The notes beneath the pieces were generated by a model. It worked only from the letters and a program-made list of their open reading frames with translations. It made no database searches and was not told the origin of the DNA. 64,000 bases of DNA from Dryocola clanedunensis_A (GTDB lineage: Bacteria; Pseudomonadota; Gammaproteobacteria; Enterobacterales; Enterobacteriaceae), in assembly GCA_038405435.1 (NCBI GenBank), contig JBBYHZ010000007.1. The stretch is one strand, 5' to 3'. Numbering within the stretch: the first letter of the stretch is position 1; the number at the start of each line of letters is the position of its first letter. Positions 35,328-43,677 of this stretch are shown piece after piece. The position numbers were made by a program, and so were the translations under genes.

Positions 35328-35423
35328 AGGCGCGCCAATTAAAAACCAGCTGAATGGTTGATGGCTTCGGGTGAATGAATCACCTCTCCTCTCACGGGAA
35401 CATATAAAACAGTGGCAAATAAT

Positions 35424-36317
35424 ATGAAAAAAATTATTCTGGCGGCCGGCACCGTTCTGGCGCTTTCAAACTCTTTCTCAGCAAGTGCGCAAGAGACGAA
35501 AAACAGCGAATATCTGTCTGACTGGTGGCACCAGAGCGTTAACGTGGTGGGCAGCTATCACACCCGTTTCGGACCACAGCTGACCAACGACGTATATCTG
35601 GAATATGAAGCCTTTGCCAAGAAAGACTGGTTCGACTTCTACGGCTACATCGATATCCCAAAAACCTTCGGCTGGGGCAACGGCAACGACAAAGGTATCT
35701 GGGATGACGGTTCACGCATGTTTATGGAGATCGAACCGCGCTTCTCTATCGACAAGCTGACCGGCACCAGCCTGGCGTTTGGTCCGTTTAAAGAGTGGTA
35801 TATCGCCAACAACTATATCTACGATATGGGTGCTCACGGCGACGACGCCAGCAAGCAGAACACCTGGTACATGGGTCTGGGCACGGATATCGATACCGGC
35901 CTGCCGATGAGCCTGTCCCTGAACGTCTACGCCAAATACCAGTGGCAGAACTACGGCGCGTCCAACGAAAATCAGTGGGACGGCTACCGCTTCAAAGTGA
36001 AGTATTTCGTGCCGATTACTACCCTGTGGGGCGGTAACCTGAGCTACATCGGCTTCACCAACTTCGACTGGGGTTCCGATCTGGGCGATGACAACTTCAT
36101 CGACAACAACGGCCATCACGCGCGTACCAGCGACTCCATCGCGTCCAGCCACATCCTTGCCCTGAACTACGATCACTGGCACTACTCCGTTGTCGCGCGT
36201 TACTGGCACAACGGCGGACAGTGGAACGATGACGCCAGCCTGAACTTCGGCAACGGTGATTTCAGCGTGCGCTCTACCGGCTGGGGTGGTTACCTGGTTG
36301 TGGGTTATAACTTCTAA
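35424..36317 (+). CDS. tsx: Nucleoside-specific outer-membrane channel Tsx
   Basis: Outer-membrane 12-stranded beta-barrel for nucleosides and deoxynucleosides, also a phage and colicin receptor in E. coli. The 297-aa precursor has a signal peptide cleaved after ASAQ or ASA near residue 22; the mature part contains YLSDWWHQSVNVVGSYHTRF and ends GGYLVVGYNF with the terminal aromatic typical of barrels. Loop segments such as GNGNDKGIWDDG and GDDASKQN differ from E. coli, as expected for exposed phage-binding loops. ATG at 35424 chosen over the GTG at 35412. Confidence 0.97.
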   Translation: MKKIILAAGTVLALSNSFSASAQETKNSEYLSDWWHQSVNVVGSYHTRFGPQLTNDVYLEYEAFAKKDWFDFYGYIDIPKTFGWGNGNDKGIWDDGSRMFMEIEPRFSIDKLTGTSLAFGPFKEWYIANNYIYDMGAHGDDASKQNTWYMGLGTDIDTGLPMSLSLNVYAKYQWQNYGASNENQWDGYRFKVKYFVPITTLWGGNLSYIGFTNFDWGSDLGDDNFIDNNGHHARTSDSIASSHILALNYDHWHYSVVARYWHNGGQWNDDASLNFGNGDFSVRSTGWGGYLVVGYNF

Positions 36318-36332
36318 TCCGCCGGAAAGTAC

Positions 36333-36362
36333 AAAGCCAGCTCTTATGAGCTGGCTTTTTTT
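36333..36362 (+). terminator. Terminator after tsx
   Basis: Stem AAAGCCAGCTC / GAGCTGGCTTT with a TTAT loop and a run of T, 15 bp past the tsx stop codon. Confidence 0.93.
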
Positions 36363-36372
36363 ATGCCTGACC

Positions 36373-36590
36373 GCCAACGGTGGATGGCGCTTACGCTTAT
36401 TCCCCCTACAAAAAACCTTATCGTAGGTCGGATAAGCGCAGCGTTATCCGACAAAAAACAGCCAACGGTGGATGGCGCTTACGCTTATCCACCCTACAAA
36501 AAACCCTATCGTAGGTCGGATAAGCGCAGCGTCATCCGACAAAAAACAGCCAACTGTGGTAAACACTCACGCTCATCCCCCCTACGCTTT
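36373..36590. repeat. Tandem REP/BIME array, 88-bp unit
   Basis: Two complete 88-bp units (36373-36460 and 36461-36548) differ at only four positions; a third, degraded unit runs to about 36590. Each unit holds two REP palindromes in opposite orientation (GGTGGATGGCGCTTACGCTT and GTAGGTCGGATAAGCGCAGC). It fills the 331-bp gap between the convergent tsx and secF genes with the terminators on each side. Confidence 0.93.
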
Positions 36591-36597
36591 AGCCAGG

Positions 36598-36632
36598 CAA
36601 AAAAAAACCGCAGCACGATGGCTGCGGTTTTT
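36598..36632 (-). terminator. Terminator after secF
   Basis: Stem AACCGCAGC / GCTGCGGTT (36606-36629) flanked by an A run on the left, which is a T run on the minus strand. It is 20 bp past secF and ends the tgt-yajC-secD-secF transcript. Confidence 0.9.
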
Positions 36633-36648
36633 ATCTGACTTAACAATC

Positions 36649-37620
36649 TTAAGGCAGAATGGACGGCTGGTCCGCGCCTTCTTTCTCGACTTTCTGCTGC
36701 AGCATGTGCTCGCGCTTCATGCCCAGCTTCAGCGCCAGTGCGGACGCCACGTAGATAGAAGAAACTGTACCGATAGAAACACCGATAAGCATGGTCAGCG
36801 AGAAGCCTTTCAGCATTGCGCCACCAAACAGATACAGCATGAGAATCACAACCAACGTCGTCCCGGAGGTGATCAACGTACGGTGCAGCGTCTGGGTCAA
36901 AGACACGTTAAAGATTTCGTAAGGCGTGCCGCGACGGATCTTGCGGAAGTTCTCACGAATACGGTCAGATACCACGATGCTGTCGTTCAGCGAGTAACCG
37001 ATGACCGACATCAACGATGCGACGATGGTCAGGTCAATCTCAATATGGAATAACGACAGCACACCCAGGGTAATCACCACGTCGTGCATCAGCGCGATAA
37101 CCACACCGGCTGCCAGACGCCACTCAAAGCGGAACCCGACGTACACCAGGATAGAGATCAGTGCGGCCAGCAGCGCCAGTGCGCCATTCTGTGCCAGATC
37201 TGCACCCACACTTGGGCCGACGAATTCAATACGCTTAACCGCAGCATCCTGGCTGGATGCCTCATTGATCACGCTGACAATCTTGCTGCCCAGCACCTGC
37301 CCGCCGGTTTCCCCTTGGGCTGGTGGCATGCGTACCATGATGTCACGGCTGCTGCCGAAGTTCTGGACCAGCGGCTCAGCAAAGCCCGCTTTCTCCAGCG
37401 CTACGCGCATCTGGTCCAAATCCACTGGTTTTTCCAGCGAGATTTCGATGACCGTACCACCGGTGAAGTCCAGGCCCCAGTTGAAGCCCTTCACACCGAT
37501 AATCACTACGGAGAGGATCAGCAGGAATCCGGAGATGCCGAATGCCCAGTAATCCCAGCGCATAAAGTCATGGACTCTGCGGCCGTAGTTTAATTGTTCA
37601 ACAGTATATTCCTGTGCCAC
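36649..37620 (-). CDS. secF: Protein translocase subunit SecF
   Basis: Inner-membrane partner of SecD (323 aa, same as E. coli), using the proton gradient to help release proteins on the periplasmic side of SecYEG. Six membrane helices, with a large periplasmic loop between the first two; the RND-type motif LDFTGGTVIEISL is near residue 55. Starts 10 bp after secD. Confidence 0.98.
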   Translation of the reverse strand: MAQEYTVEQLNYGRRVHDFMRWDYWAFGISGFLLILSVVIIGVKGFNWGLDFTGGTVIEISLEKPVDLDQMRVALEKAGFAEPLVQNFGSSRDIMVRMPPAQGETGGQVLGSKIVSVINEASSQDAAVKRIEFVGPSVGADLAQNGALALLAALISILVYVGFRFEWRLAAGVVIALMHDVVITLGVLSLFHIEIDLTIVASLMSVIGYSLNDSIVVSDRIRENFRKIRRGTPYEIFNVSLTQTLHRTLITSGTTLVVILMLYLFGGAMLKGFSLTMLIGVSIGTVSSIYVASALALKLGMKREHMLQQKVEKEGADQPSILP

Positions 37621-37630
37621 AACGCACTCC

Positions 37631-39478
37631 TCAGATAGACAGCTTAGTAACGCGCTTGCCGCCGTACAGCAGGTTTACGATGGCACGGGTACCGACGATT
37701 GCGGTAAACATGGACGTCGCCACACCAATACCGGTCGTGATCGCAAAGCCTTTAATTGCCCCGGTGCCTACGGCATACAGGATGATGACCTTGATAAGCG
37801 TCGTGATGTTAGCATCAAAAATAGAGCTGAACGCGCCCTGGTAACCCTCGTGGATAGCCTGCTGTACCGAACGTCCGTTACTAAGCTCTTCCTTAATACG
37901 TTCGTTTATCAGTACGTTGGCATCGACGGCGACAGCAAGGGTTAACACGATCCCCGCAATCCCCGGCATGGTGAGCGTCGCCCCCGGCAGCAGGGACATA
38001 ATCCCGACAATCATCACCAGGTTAACCAGCAGCGCAGAGGTCGCGATCAGGCCAAACTTCTTGTAGAAGAACAGCATGAAGATGATGGAGACCGCGAGGC
38101 CAGCCAGACACGCTTCCAGACCCTGCTTGATATTTTCCATACCCAGGGTCGGGCCAATGGTGCGTTCTTCAACAATCTGAATTGGCGCAATCAGCGCACC
38201 CGCACGCAGCAGCAGAGAGAGCTGGCGAGCTTCATTCGCGTTGCTGATCCCGGTGATACGGAAGCTGTTGCCCAGACGCGACTGAATGTTCGCCACGTTG
38301 ATCACTTCTTCCTGTTTCACCAGCACCGCACGACCGGTGGCATCTTTCTTACCGCTGTCTTTGTACTCCACGAACAGGGTCGCCATCGGCTTGCCGATGT
38401 TGTCCTTGGTGAAGTTAGACATGATGTTACCGCCCGCGCCGTCCAGGGAGATATTAACCTGCGCCTGGTTGTACTCATCGGTGCTTGAGGTGGAGTCGGT
38501 GATGTGGTCACCGGTGAGGATCACGCGCTTGTACATGACAATCGGCTGACCTTCACGGGTTTGCTTCACTTCCGAATCACCCGGCACGCGGCCAGACGCG
38601 GCGGCAGACTGGTCTACGTTGGTGTTAACCAGACGGAATTCCAGCGTCGCGGTAGCGCCAAGGATCTCTTTCGCACGCGCGGTATCCTGAATACCCGGCA
38701 GCTCAACGACGATGCGATCGGCACCCTGACGTTGAACCAGAGGTTCAGCAACACCGAGCTGGTTTACACGGTTACGCAGAATATTGATGTTCTGCTGAAC
38801 GGCGTATTCACGCGCTTCGCTCAGACGAGCATCCGACATCACGGCGCGCAGCGAGTTATTGCCCTGGTTAGTGATAACCAGATCGCGGTGACGTGGGCCT
38901 AAGTAAGAGACGGCCGCATCGCGGGCTGCGCTATCACGAAAGAGAATGTCGACACCATAGTTATCTGCTTTACGCACGTTGGTGTAGGCAATGCCTTTCT
39001 CACGCAGGTCGCTACGCAGACCTTCAGTGGTTTGTTCCTGCAGCTTGCTTAACGCGGTATCCATGTCGACTTCCATCAGGAAGTGCACGCCGCCGCGCAG
39101 GTCAAGACCGAGTTTCATCGGCTCTGCGGAGATCATGGTTAGCCAGCGAGGGGTCGCCGGTGCAAGGTTAAGCGCCACGACATATTTGTCGCCCAATACG
39201 CCCATCAGCGCTTCACGGGCGCGCAGCTGCGTATCGGTGGTATCGAAGCGTGCAAGAATCGCACCCTCTTCCAGTGCCACAGACTTAGCGGTGATTTTTT
39301 CTTCTTTTAAGGTGTTCTGGACCTGGATCAGCGTTTGCTCACTGGCGGCGACGCCGCGCGCGCCAGTGATCTGTACTGCCGGATCCTCACCATATAGGTT
39401 GGGAAGTGCGTATAGCAGGCCGACGACAATGACGACGACCAGCATGATGTACTTCCACAAAGGATAGCGGTTTAACAC
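37631..39478 (-). CDS. secD: Protein translocase subunit SecD
   Basis: Large RND-like subunit of the SecDF-YajC complex, 615 aa as in E. coli. One helix near the N-terminus (YIMLVVVIVVGLLYALPNLY), a large periplasmic domain beginning GLDLRGGVHFLMEVD, and five helices at the C-terminus including AVDANVLINERIKEEL. It lies 26 bp after yajC in the same operon. Confidence 0.98.
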   Translation of the reverse strand: MLNRYPLWKYIMLVVVIVVGLLYALPNLYGEDPAVQITGARGVAASEQTLIQVQNTLKEEKITAKSVALEEGAILARFDTTDTQLRAREALMGVLGDKYVVALNLAPATPRWLTMISAEPMKLGLDLRGGVHFLMEVDMDTALSKLQEQTTEGLRSDLREKGIAYTNVRKADNYGVDILFRDSAARDAAVSYLGPRHRDLVITNQGNNSLRAVMSDARLSEAREYAVQQNINILRNRVNQLGVAEPLVQRQGADRIVVELPGIQDTARAKEILGATATLEFRLVNTNVDQSAAASGRVPGDSEVKQTREGQPIVMYKRVILTGDHITDSTSSTDEYNQAQVNISLDGAGGNIMSNFTKDNIGKPMATLFVEYKDSGKKDATGRAVLVKQEEVINVANIQSRLGNSFRITGISNANEARQLSLLLRAGALIAPIQIVEERTIGPTLGMENIKQGLEACLAGLAVSIIFMLFFYKKFGLIATSALLVNLVMIVGIMSLLPGATLTMPGIAGIVLTLAVAVDANVLINERIKEELSNGRSVQQAIHEGYQGAFSSIFDANITTLIKVIILYAVGTGAIKGFAITTGIGVATSMFTAIVGTRAIVNLLYGGKRVTKLSI

Positions 39479-39504
39479 AGTAGTTCCCTTAGGGACATCG
39501 AATA

Positions 39505-39837
39505 TTACAGCGCCTTCATGGTGCCTTTCGGCAGAACGGCAGCTACGAAATCACGCTTGATAACCACTTCAGTGGTGTCATTCAGTGCGATAGAGATATA
39601 GCCAGTGTCAGCTACTTTCGCTACGCGACCAACCAGACCACCGGTCGTCAGCACTTCATCACCTTTGGCGATGGAGTCCATCAGTTTCTTGTGCTCTTTA
39701 GTACGCTTTTGCTGTGGACGCAGGATCATGAAATAGAAGATCAGGCCAAAGACCACCAGCATCAGAATTAAAGAGTACGGGCTACCCTGCGCTGGAGCAC
39801 CGGTTGCAGCAACCGCATCAGAAATGAAAAAGCTCAT
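39505..39837 (-). CDS. yajC: Preprotein translocase subunit YajC
   Basis: Single-helix inner-membrane protein of 110 aa associated with SecDF. The helix YSLILMLVVFGLIFYFMILR is near residues 21-40, followed by a cytoplasmic domain with RPQQKRTKEHKKLMDSIAKG. Lies 22 bp downstream of tgt, as in the canonical queA-tgt-yajC-secD-secF order. Confidence 0.98.
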   Translation of the reverse strand: MSFFISDAVAATGAPAQGSPYSLILMLVVFGLIFYFMILRPQQKRTKEHKKLMDSIAKGDEVLTTGGLVGRVAKVADTGYISIALNDTTEVVIKRDFVAAVLPKGTMKAL

Positions 39838-39859
39838 GAAAATTCCCTCATTATTAAAA

Positions 39860-40987
39860 TTAATCGACGTTCAAAGCTGGAACTGGCTTACCTGTCCGCT
39901 CGTAAAAATCAGTCACGAAGTGCTCTAATTTACCCTCTTCAATAGCCTTGCGTAAACCAGCCATCAGGCGCTGATAGTAGCGAAGATTATGAATGGTATT
40001 GAGCCGCGCGCCGAGTATTTCGTTGCAACGGTCAAGATGATGCAAGTAGGCACGTGAATAATTGCGACACGTATAGCAATCACACTCAGCATCAAGCGGA
40101 GATGTATCGTCCTTGTGCTTCGCGTTGCGGATTTTCACCACACCATCTGTAACAAACAAATGACCGTTACGTGCGTTACGCGTTGGCATAACGCAGTCAA
40201 ACATATCGATACCGCGGCGGACGCCTTCGACCAGGTCTTCCGGTTTACCGACTCCCATAAGGTAACGTGGCTTGTCAGCAGGGATCTGCGGGCAAACATG
40301 TTCCAGAATGCGGTGCATGTCGTCCTTTGGTTCACCTACAGCCAGGCCGCCGACAGCGTAGCCATCAAAGCCTATCTCTACCAGACCTTTTACCGAGATA
40401 TCTCGTAAATCTTCGTAAACACTACCCTGAATAATGCCAAAAAGCGCATTTTTATTGCCAAGGGAATCAAAGCGATCGCGGCTGCGCTGCGCCCAGCGCA
40501 GGGACATTTCCATAGAACGCTTCGCATAATCCCAGTCGGCCGGGTATGGCGTACACTCATCGAAAATCATCACGATATCGGAACCGAGATCGTATTGAAT
40601 TTCCATGGATTTTTCTGGATCGAGGAAGATCGCGTCGCCGTTGATCGGGTTGCGGAAATGCACGCCCGCTTCGGTGATCTTACGAATATCCCCAAGGCTG
40701 AAGACCTGGAAGCCGCCGGAGTCAGTCAGAATCGGGCCTTTCCACTGCATAAAATCGTGCAGATCGCCGTGCAGCTTCATGATTTCCTGACCCGGGCGCA
40801 GCCACAGGTGGAAAGTATTGCCGAGGATGATTTGCGCCCCGGTCTCCTGCACTTCTTCCGGCGTCATGCCTTTCACGGTGCCGTAAGTGCCCACTGGCAT
40901 AAATGCAGGGGTTTCTACCACGCCACGGTCAAACACCAGGCGACCACGGCGAGCGCGACCGTCGGTAGTATCTAATTCAAATTTCAC
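39860..40987 (-). CDS. tgt: tRNA-guanine transglycosylase
   Basis: Exchanges guanine 34 of GUN-anticodon tRNAs for preQ1. The 375-aa TIM-barrel enzyme (same as E. coli) has DSGGFQVFSLG (with the first catalytic Asp), the nucleophile region FDCVMPTRNARNG and the zinc site CDCYTC plus a later Cys/His (LDRCNEILGARL). It lies 81 bp after queA with a hairpin in between. Confidence 0.98.
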   Translation of the reverse strand: MKFELDTTDGRARRGRLVFDRGVVETPAFMPVGTYGTVKGMTPEEVQETGAQIILGNTFHLWLRPGQEIMKLHGDLHDFMQWKGPILTDSGGFQVFSLGDIRKITEAGVHFRNPINGDAIFLDPEKSMEIQYDLGSDIVMIFDECTPYPADWDYAKRSMEMSLRWAQRSRDRFDSLGNKNALFGIIQGSVYEDLRDISVKGLVEIGFDGYAVGGLAVGEPKDDMHRILEHVCPQIPADKPRYLMGVGKPEDLVEGVRRGIDMFDCVMPTRNARNGHLFVTDGVVKIRNAKHKDDTSPLDAECDCYTCRNYSRAYLHHLDRCNEILGARLNTIHNLRYYQRLMAGLRKAIEEGKLEHFVTDFYERTGKPVPALNVD

Positions 40988-41025
40988 ATTTCCTCCAGCA
41001 TCAGAGAAACAGTCTGATGATTAAG

Positions 41026-41057
41026 ACAAAAACGCCGCCCGGTTGACCGGACGGCGC
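41026..41057 (-). terminator. Hairpin between queA and tgt
   Basis: GC-rich stem CGCCGTCCGG / CCGGGCGGCG with a short loop and TTTTTGTC tail on the minus strand, 12 bp past the queA stop codon. It looks like an intrinsic terminator, suggesting that tgt also has its own promoter. Confidence 0.65.
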
Positions 41058-41068
41058 GGAATTTCTTG

Positions 41069-42139
41069 CTAAGCGCCTGGGCGCTCGTTAATCGCCTGCG
41101 GATTGTACGTGATATACATCGCATCACCGTAACTAAAAAAGCGATATTCGGAATTTACAGCCGCCTGATAGGCATTCATGGTGTGTTTATAGCCTGCAAA
41201 GGCGGACACCAGCATGATAAGCGTGGATTCAGGCAGGTGGAAGTTGGTTACCAGCGCATCGATAACGTTGTACTGGTAGCCCGGGTAGATAAAGATTTGC
41301 GTATCGCCGAAGAACGGCTCAATCAGATCGTTTTTTGCCGCCTGCGCGGCGCTTTCCAGCGAACGCACGGACGTAGTGCCCACGGCAATAACGCGATTGC
41401 CGCGCGCTTTACAGGCCAGCACGGCATCGACAACTTCCTGCGGCACTTCCGCATATTCGGAATGCATGATGTGGTCTTCAATGCTGTCCACGCGCACCGG
41501 CTGGAACGTCCCCGCACCAACGTGCAGCGTCACAAACGCCTGTTCGATGCCTTTATTACGCAGCGCTTCCAGCAGCGGCTCATCGAAATGCAGACCGGCA
41601 GTCGGGGCAGCAACCGCGCCCGGCTTCTCGCTGTAAACGGTCTGATAAAGCTCACGGTCTGCGTCTTCATCCGGACGATCGATATACGGCGGCAGCGGCA
41701 TATGGCCAATGCTGTTAAGAATATCCAGCACGCTGCGCTCGTCGTTAAACTCCACTTCGAACAGGGCATCGTGGCGCGCAACCATGGTGGCGTGTACGCT
41801 TTCATCATCGCCCAGCAGTAGCTCAGCGCCCGGCTTCGGGGCTTTAGAAGCGCGGATATGCGCCAGAATGCGCTTGTCGTCCAGCATCCGCTCGACCAGC
41901 ACCTCAATCTTGCCGCCGCTGGCTTTACGGCCAAACAGACGGGCGGGGATCACGCGGGTATTATTAAAGACCAGCAGATCGCCGGGGTTGAGCTTATCGA
42001 GCAGATCGGTGAAAGTGCCATGCGTTAACTCCCCTGTCGGCCCGTCGAGCGACAGCAAACGGCAGGCGCTGCGGCTTGCCTGCGGATAGTGGGCAATCAG
42101 GGATTCTGGCAGTTCGAAGGAGAAATCGGCAACACGCAT
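41069..42139 (-). CDS. queA: S-adenosylmethionine:tRNA ribosyltransferase-isomerase
   Basis: Transfers and isomerises the ribosyl group of SAM to preQ1 in tRNA, giving epoxyqueuosine. The 356-aa product (as in E. coli) shows the family segments FSFELPESLIAHYP, NNTRVIPARLFG and PTAGLHFDEPLL. Divergent from acpH with 104 bp between starts; first gene of the queA-tgt-yajC-secDF cluster. Confidence 0.98.
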   Translation of the reverse strand: MRVADFSFELPESLIAHYPQASRSACRLLSLDGPTGELTHGTFTDLLDKLNPGDLLVFNNTRVIPARLFGRKASGGKIEVLVERMLDDKRILAHIRASKAPKPGAELLLGDDESVHATMVARHDALFEVEFNDERSVLDILNSIGHMPLPPYIDRPDEDADRELYQTVYSEKPGAVAAPTAGLHFDEPLLEALRNKGIEQAFVTLHVGAGTFQPVRVDSIEDHIMHSEYAEVPQEVVDAVLACKARGNRVIAVGTTSVRSLESAAQAAKNDLIEPFFGDTQIFIYPGYQYNVIDALVTNFHLPESTLIMLVSAFAGYKHTMNAYQAAVNSEYRFFSYGDAMYITYNPQAINERPGA

Positions 42140-42243
42140 GGCTTAAAAACTCAGACTTAAAAAGTGGCGGTACAGTCTAGTGCCAGGGGGCGCTGCTGGC
42201 AACCGGTAAGCCGCCATAAAGCTTAATACGGATAAAGAAAACT

Positions 42244-42825
42244 ATGAATTTCCTCGCCCATCTACATCTGGCCAGCCTGGCGGAAAGTTCGCTGCTCGGC
42301 AACCTGCTGGCAGATTTTGTCCGCGGCAATCCGGATGACAGCTTTTCACCCGACATCGTGGCGGGCATCTATATGCATCGCCGGGTGGACGTGCTGACTG
42401 ACCGGCTTCCTGAAGTGACGCTCGCCAAAGCGTGGTTTCGTCCTGAAACCCGCCGGGTGGCGCCGATTACCCTGGACGTCATGTGGGACCATTTCGTCTC
42501 GCGCCACTGGGCGAAGCTGAACCCGGACATTGAGCTGGGTGATTTTATCGCTCACGCCCGCTCGCATATCGTCCCGCACCTGGCCGACACCCCGCCGCGC
42601 TTTATCAACCTGAATAACTATCTCTGGGACGAGCGCTGGATGGAGCGCTACAGCGACATGGCGTTTATCGCTAACGTTCTCAACGGCATGGCGTCGCGTA
42701 GACCAAGACTGGATGCTTTGCGAGCCTCATGGCAGGACCTGGATACCCACTATGAGGCGCTGGAAGCGCTTTTCTGGCAGTTCTACCCGCGTATGATGGA
42801 ACAGGCAGCACAAAAAAGTTTGTAA
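42244..42825 (+). CDS. acpH: Acyl carrier protein phosphodiesterase
   Basis: Removes the phosphopantetheine arm from holo-ACP. The 193-aa protein (as in E. coli AcpH, formerly YajB) belongs to DUF479 in the HD-like superfamily, with metal-ligand candidates in NFLAHLHLA, GIYMHRRVDVLTD and MWDHFVSRHW. The ATG at 42244 is the conserved start. Downstream is a peroxiredoxin not present here in K-12. Confidence 0.95.
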   Translation: MNFLAHLHLASLAESSLLGNLLADFVRGNPDDSFSPDIVAGIYMHRRVDVLTDRLPEVTLAKAWFRPETRRVAPITLDVMWDHFVSRHWAKLNPDIELGDFIAHARSHIVPHLADTPPRFINLNNYLWDERWMERYSDMAFIANVLNGMASRRPRLDALRASWQDLDTHYEALEALFWQFYPRMMEQAAQKSL

Positions 42826-42910
42826 GCCGTCTCACGGCGGCGATTAACTTCTTGCCCTTTTACAAAAAAGGGCTATTTTGGATGGCTGCTGTGGGAATCT
42901 TCGCTTTTTG

Positions 42911-42925
42911 ATAGGCAAATCCTAT
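42911..42925. promoter_or_regulatory. OxyR-like motif upstream of peroxiredoxin
   Basis: ATAGGCAAATCCTAT has the ATAG-N7-CTAT palindrome of an OxyR half operator. It is about 66 bp upstream of the predicted transcription start of the peroxiredoxin gene. The expected second motif 22 bp downstream is degenerate (ATCGGCGCAGCGCGC). Confidence 0.5.
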
Positions 42926-42947
42926 CTGATTAATCGGCGCAGCGCGC

Positions 42948-42977
42948 TTGAGTTGCAGGGAGCGCAAACCCTATACT
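42948..42977 (+). promoter_or_regulatory. Probable peroxiredoxin promoter
   Basis: TTGAGT, an 18-base spacer and TATACT, giving a start point near 42984 and a leader of about 43 bp before the ATG at 43027. Confidence 0.55.
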
Positions 42978-43026
42978 CCCCCCCGTTGCGTTAACACTCA
43001 CTTTAACAAAATTAACAGGAGTACAT

Positions 43027-43629
43027 ATGGTCCTGGTTACTCGTCCAGCCCCTGATTTTACCGCAGCTGCCGTACTTGGCAGTGGCGAAATCGTTGAAAA
43101 CTTCAACTTCAAAGCACACACCAACGGTAAACCAACCGTCGTGTTCTTCTGGCCAATGGACTTCACCTTCGTCTGCCCGTCTGAACTGATCGCGTTCGAC
43201 AAGCGTTACGAAGAGTTCCAGAAGCGTGGCGTAGAAGTCGTTGGTGTTTCTTTTGACTCCGAGTTCGTTCACAACGCATGGCGTAAAACCCCTGTTGAGA
43301 ACGGCGGCATCGGTGAAGTGAAATACGCGATGGTTGCTGACGTTAAGCGTGAAATCCAGAAAGCTTACGGCATCGAACATCCGGAAGCGGGCGTTGCACT
43401 GCGCGGCTCCTTCCTGATCGACAAAGCCGGTATCGTGCGCCACCAGGTTGTTAACGACCTGCCGCTGGGCCGTAATATCGACGAAATGCTGCGCATGGTT
43501 GACGCGCTGCAGTTCCACGAAGAGCACGGCGAAGTGTGCCCGGCTCAGTGGGAAAAAGGCAAAGAAGGTATGAACGCGTCTCCGGACGGCGTTGCTAAAT
43601 ACCTGAGCGAAAACGTTGCTAAGCTGTAA
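43027..43629 (+). CDS. 2-Cys peroxiredoxin (AhpC/Prx1 family)
   Basis: Thiol peroxidase of 200 aa that reduces hydrogen peroxide and organic peroxides. The peroxidatic Cys50 is in FTFVCPSEL with the conserved Pro43 and Thr47 environment (WPMDFTFVC), and the resolving Cys171 is in HGEVCPAQW, so it is a typical 2-Cys dimer. It is distinct from AhpC (187 aa) and its reductant is not encoded nearby; thioredoxin is the likely donor. A clear AGGAG ribosome site precedes the ATG. K-12 lacks this gene between acpH and malZ. Confidence 0.94.
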   Translation: MVLVTRPAPDFTAAAVLGSGEIVENFNFKAHTNGKPTVVFFWPMDFTFVCPSELIAFDKRYEEFQKRGVEVVGVSFDSEFVHNAWRKTPVENGGIGEVKYAMVADVKREIQKAYGIEHPEAGVALRGSFLIDKAGIVRHQVVNDLPLGRNIDEMLRMVDALQFHEEHGEVCPAQWEKGKEGMNASPDGVAKYLSENVAKL

Positions 43630-43648
43630 TCGCTAAACGTTTTTGTAC

Positions 43649-43676
43649 GAAAGGCCGCGAAAGCGGCCTTTTTTGT
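43649..43676 (+). terminator. Terminator after peroxiredoxin (bidirectional)
   Basis: Stem AAGGCCGC / GCGGCCTT with GAAA loop followed by six T. It lies between convergent genes and could serve trkG-like transcription from the other side too. Confidence 0.88.
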
Positions 43677-43677
43677 T

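Larger units (their letters stand above)
35064..35423. other. tsx upstream regulatory region (360 bp)
   Basis: Gap between yajI and tsx. It contains a CRP site (35159-35174), a PurR-like operator (35258-35273), a second CRP-like half site and a TATAAT element (35286-35327), and an untranslated leader of about 90 bp. A short hairpin soon after yajI (GCCATCCACTGACTCCGGTG region) may end that gene. Confidence 0.7.

Noticed and set aside
36373..36590. Possible CRISPR array (regular repeats)
   Set aside because: The units are 88 bp, adjacent without unique spacers, and each contains REP palindromes; there are no cas genes.
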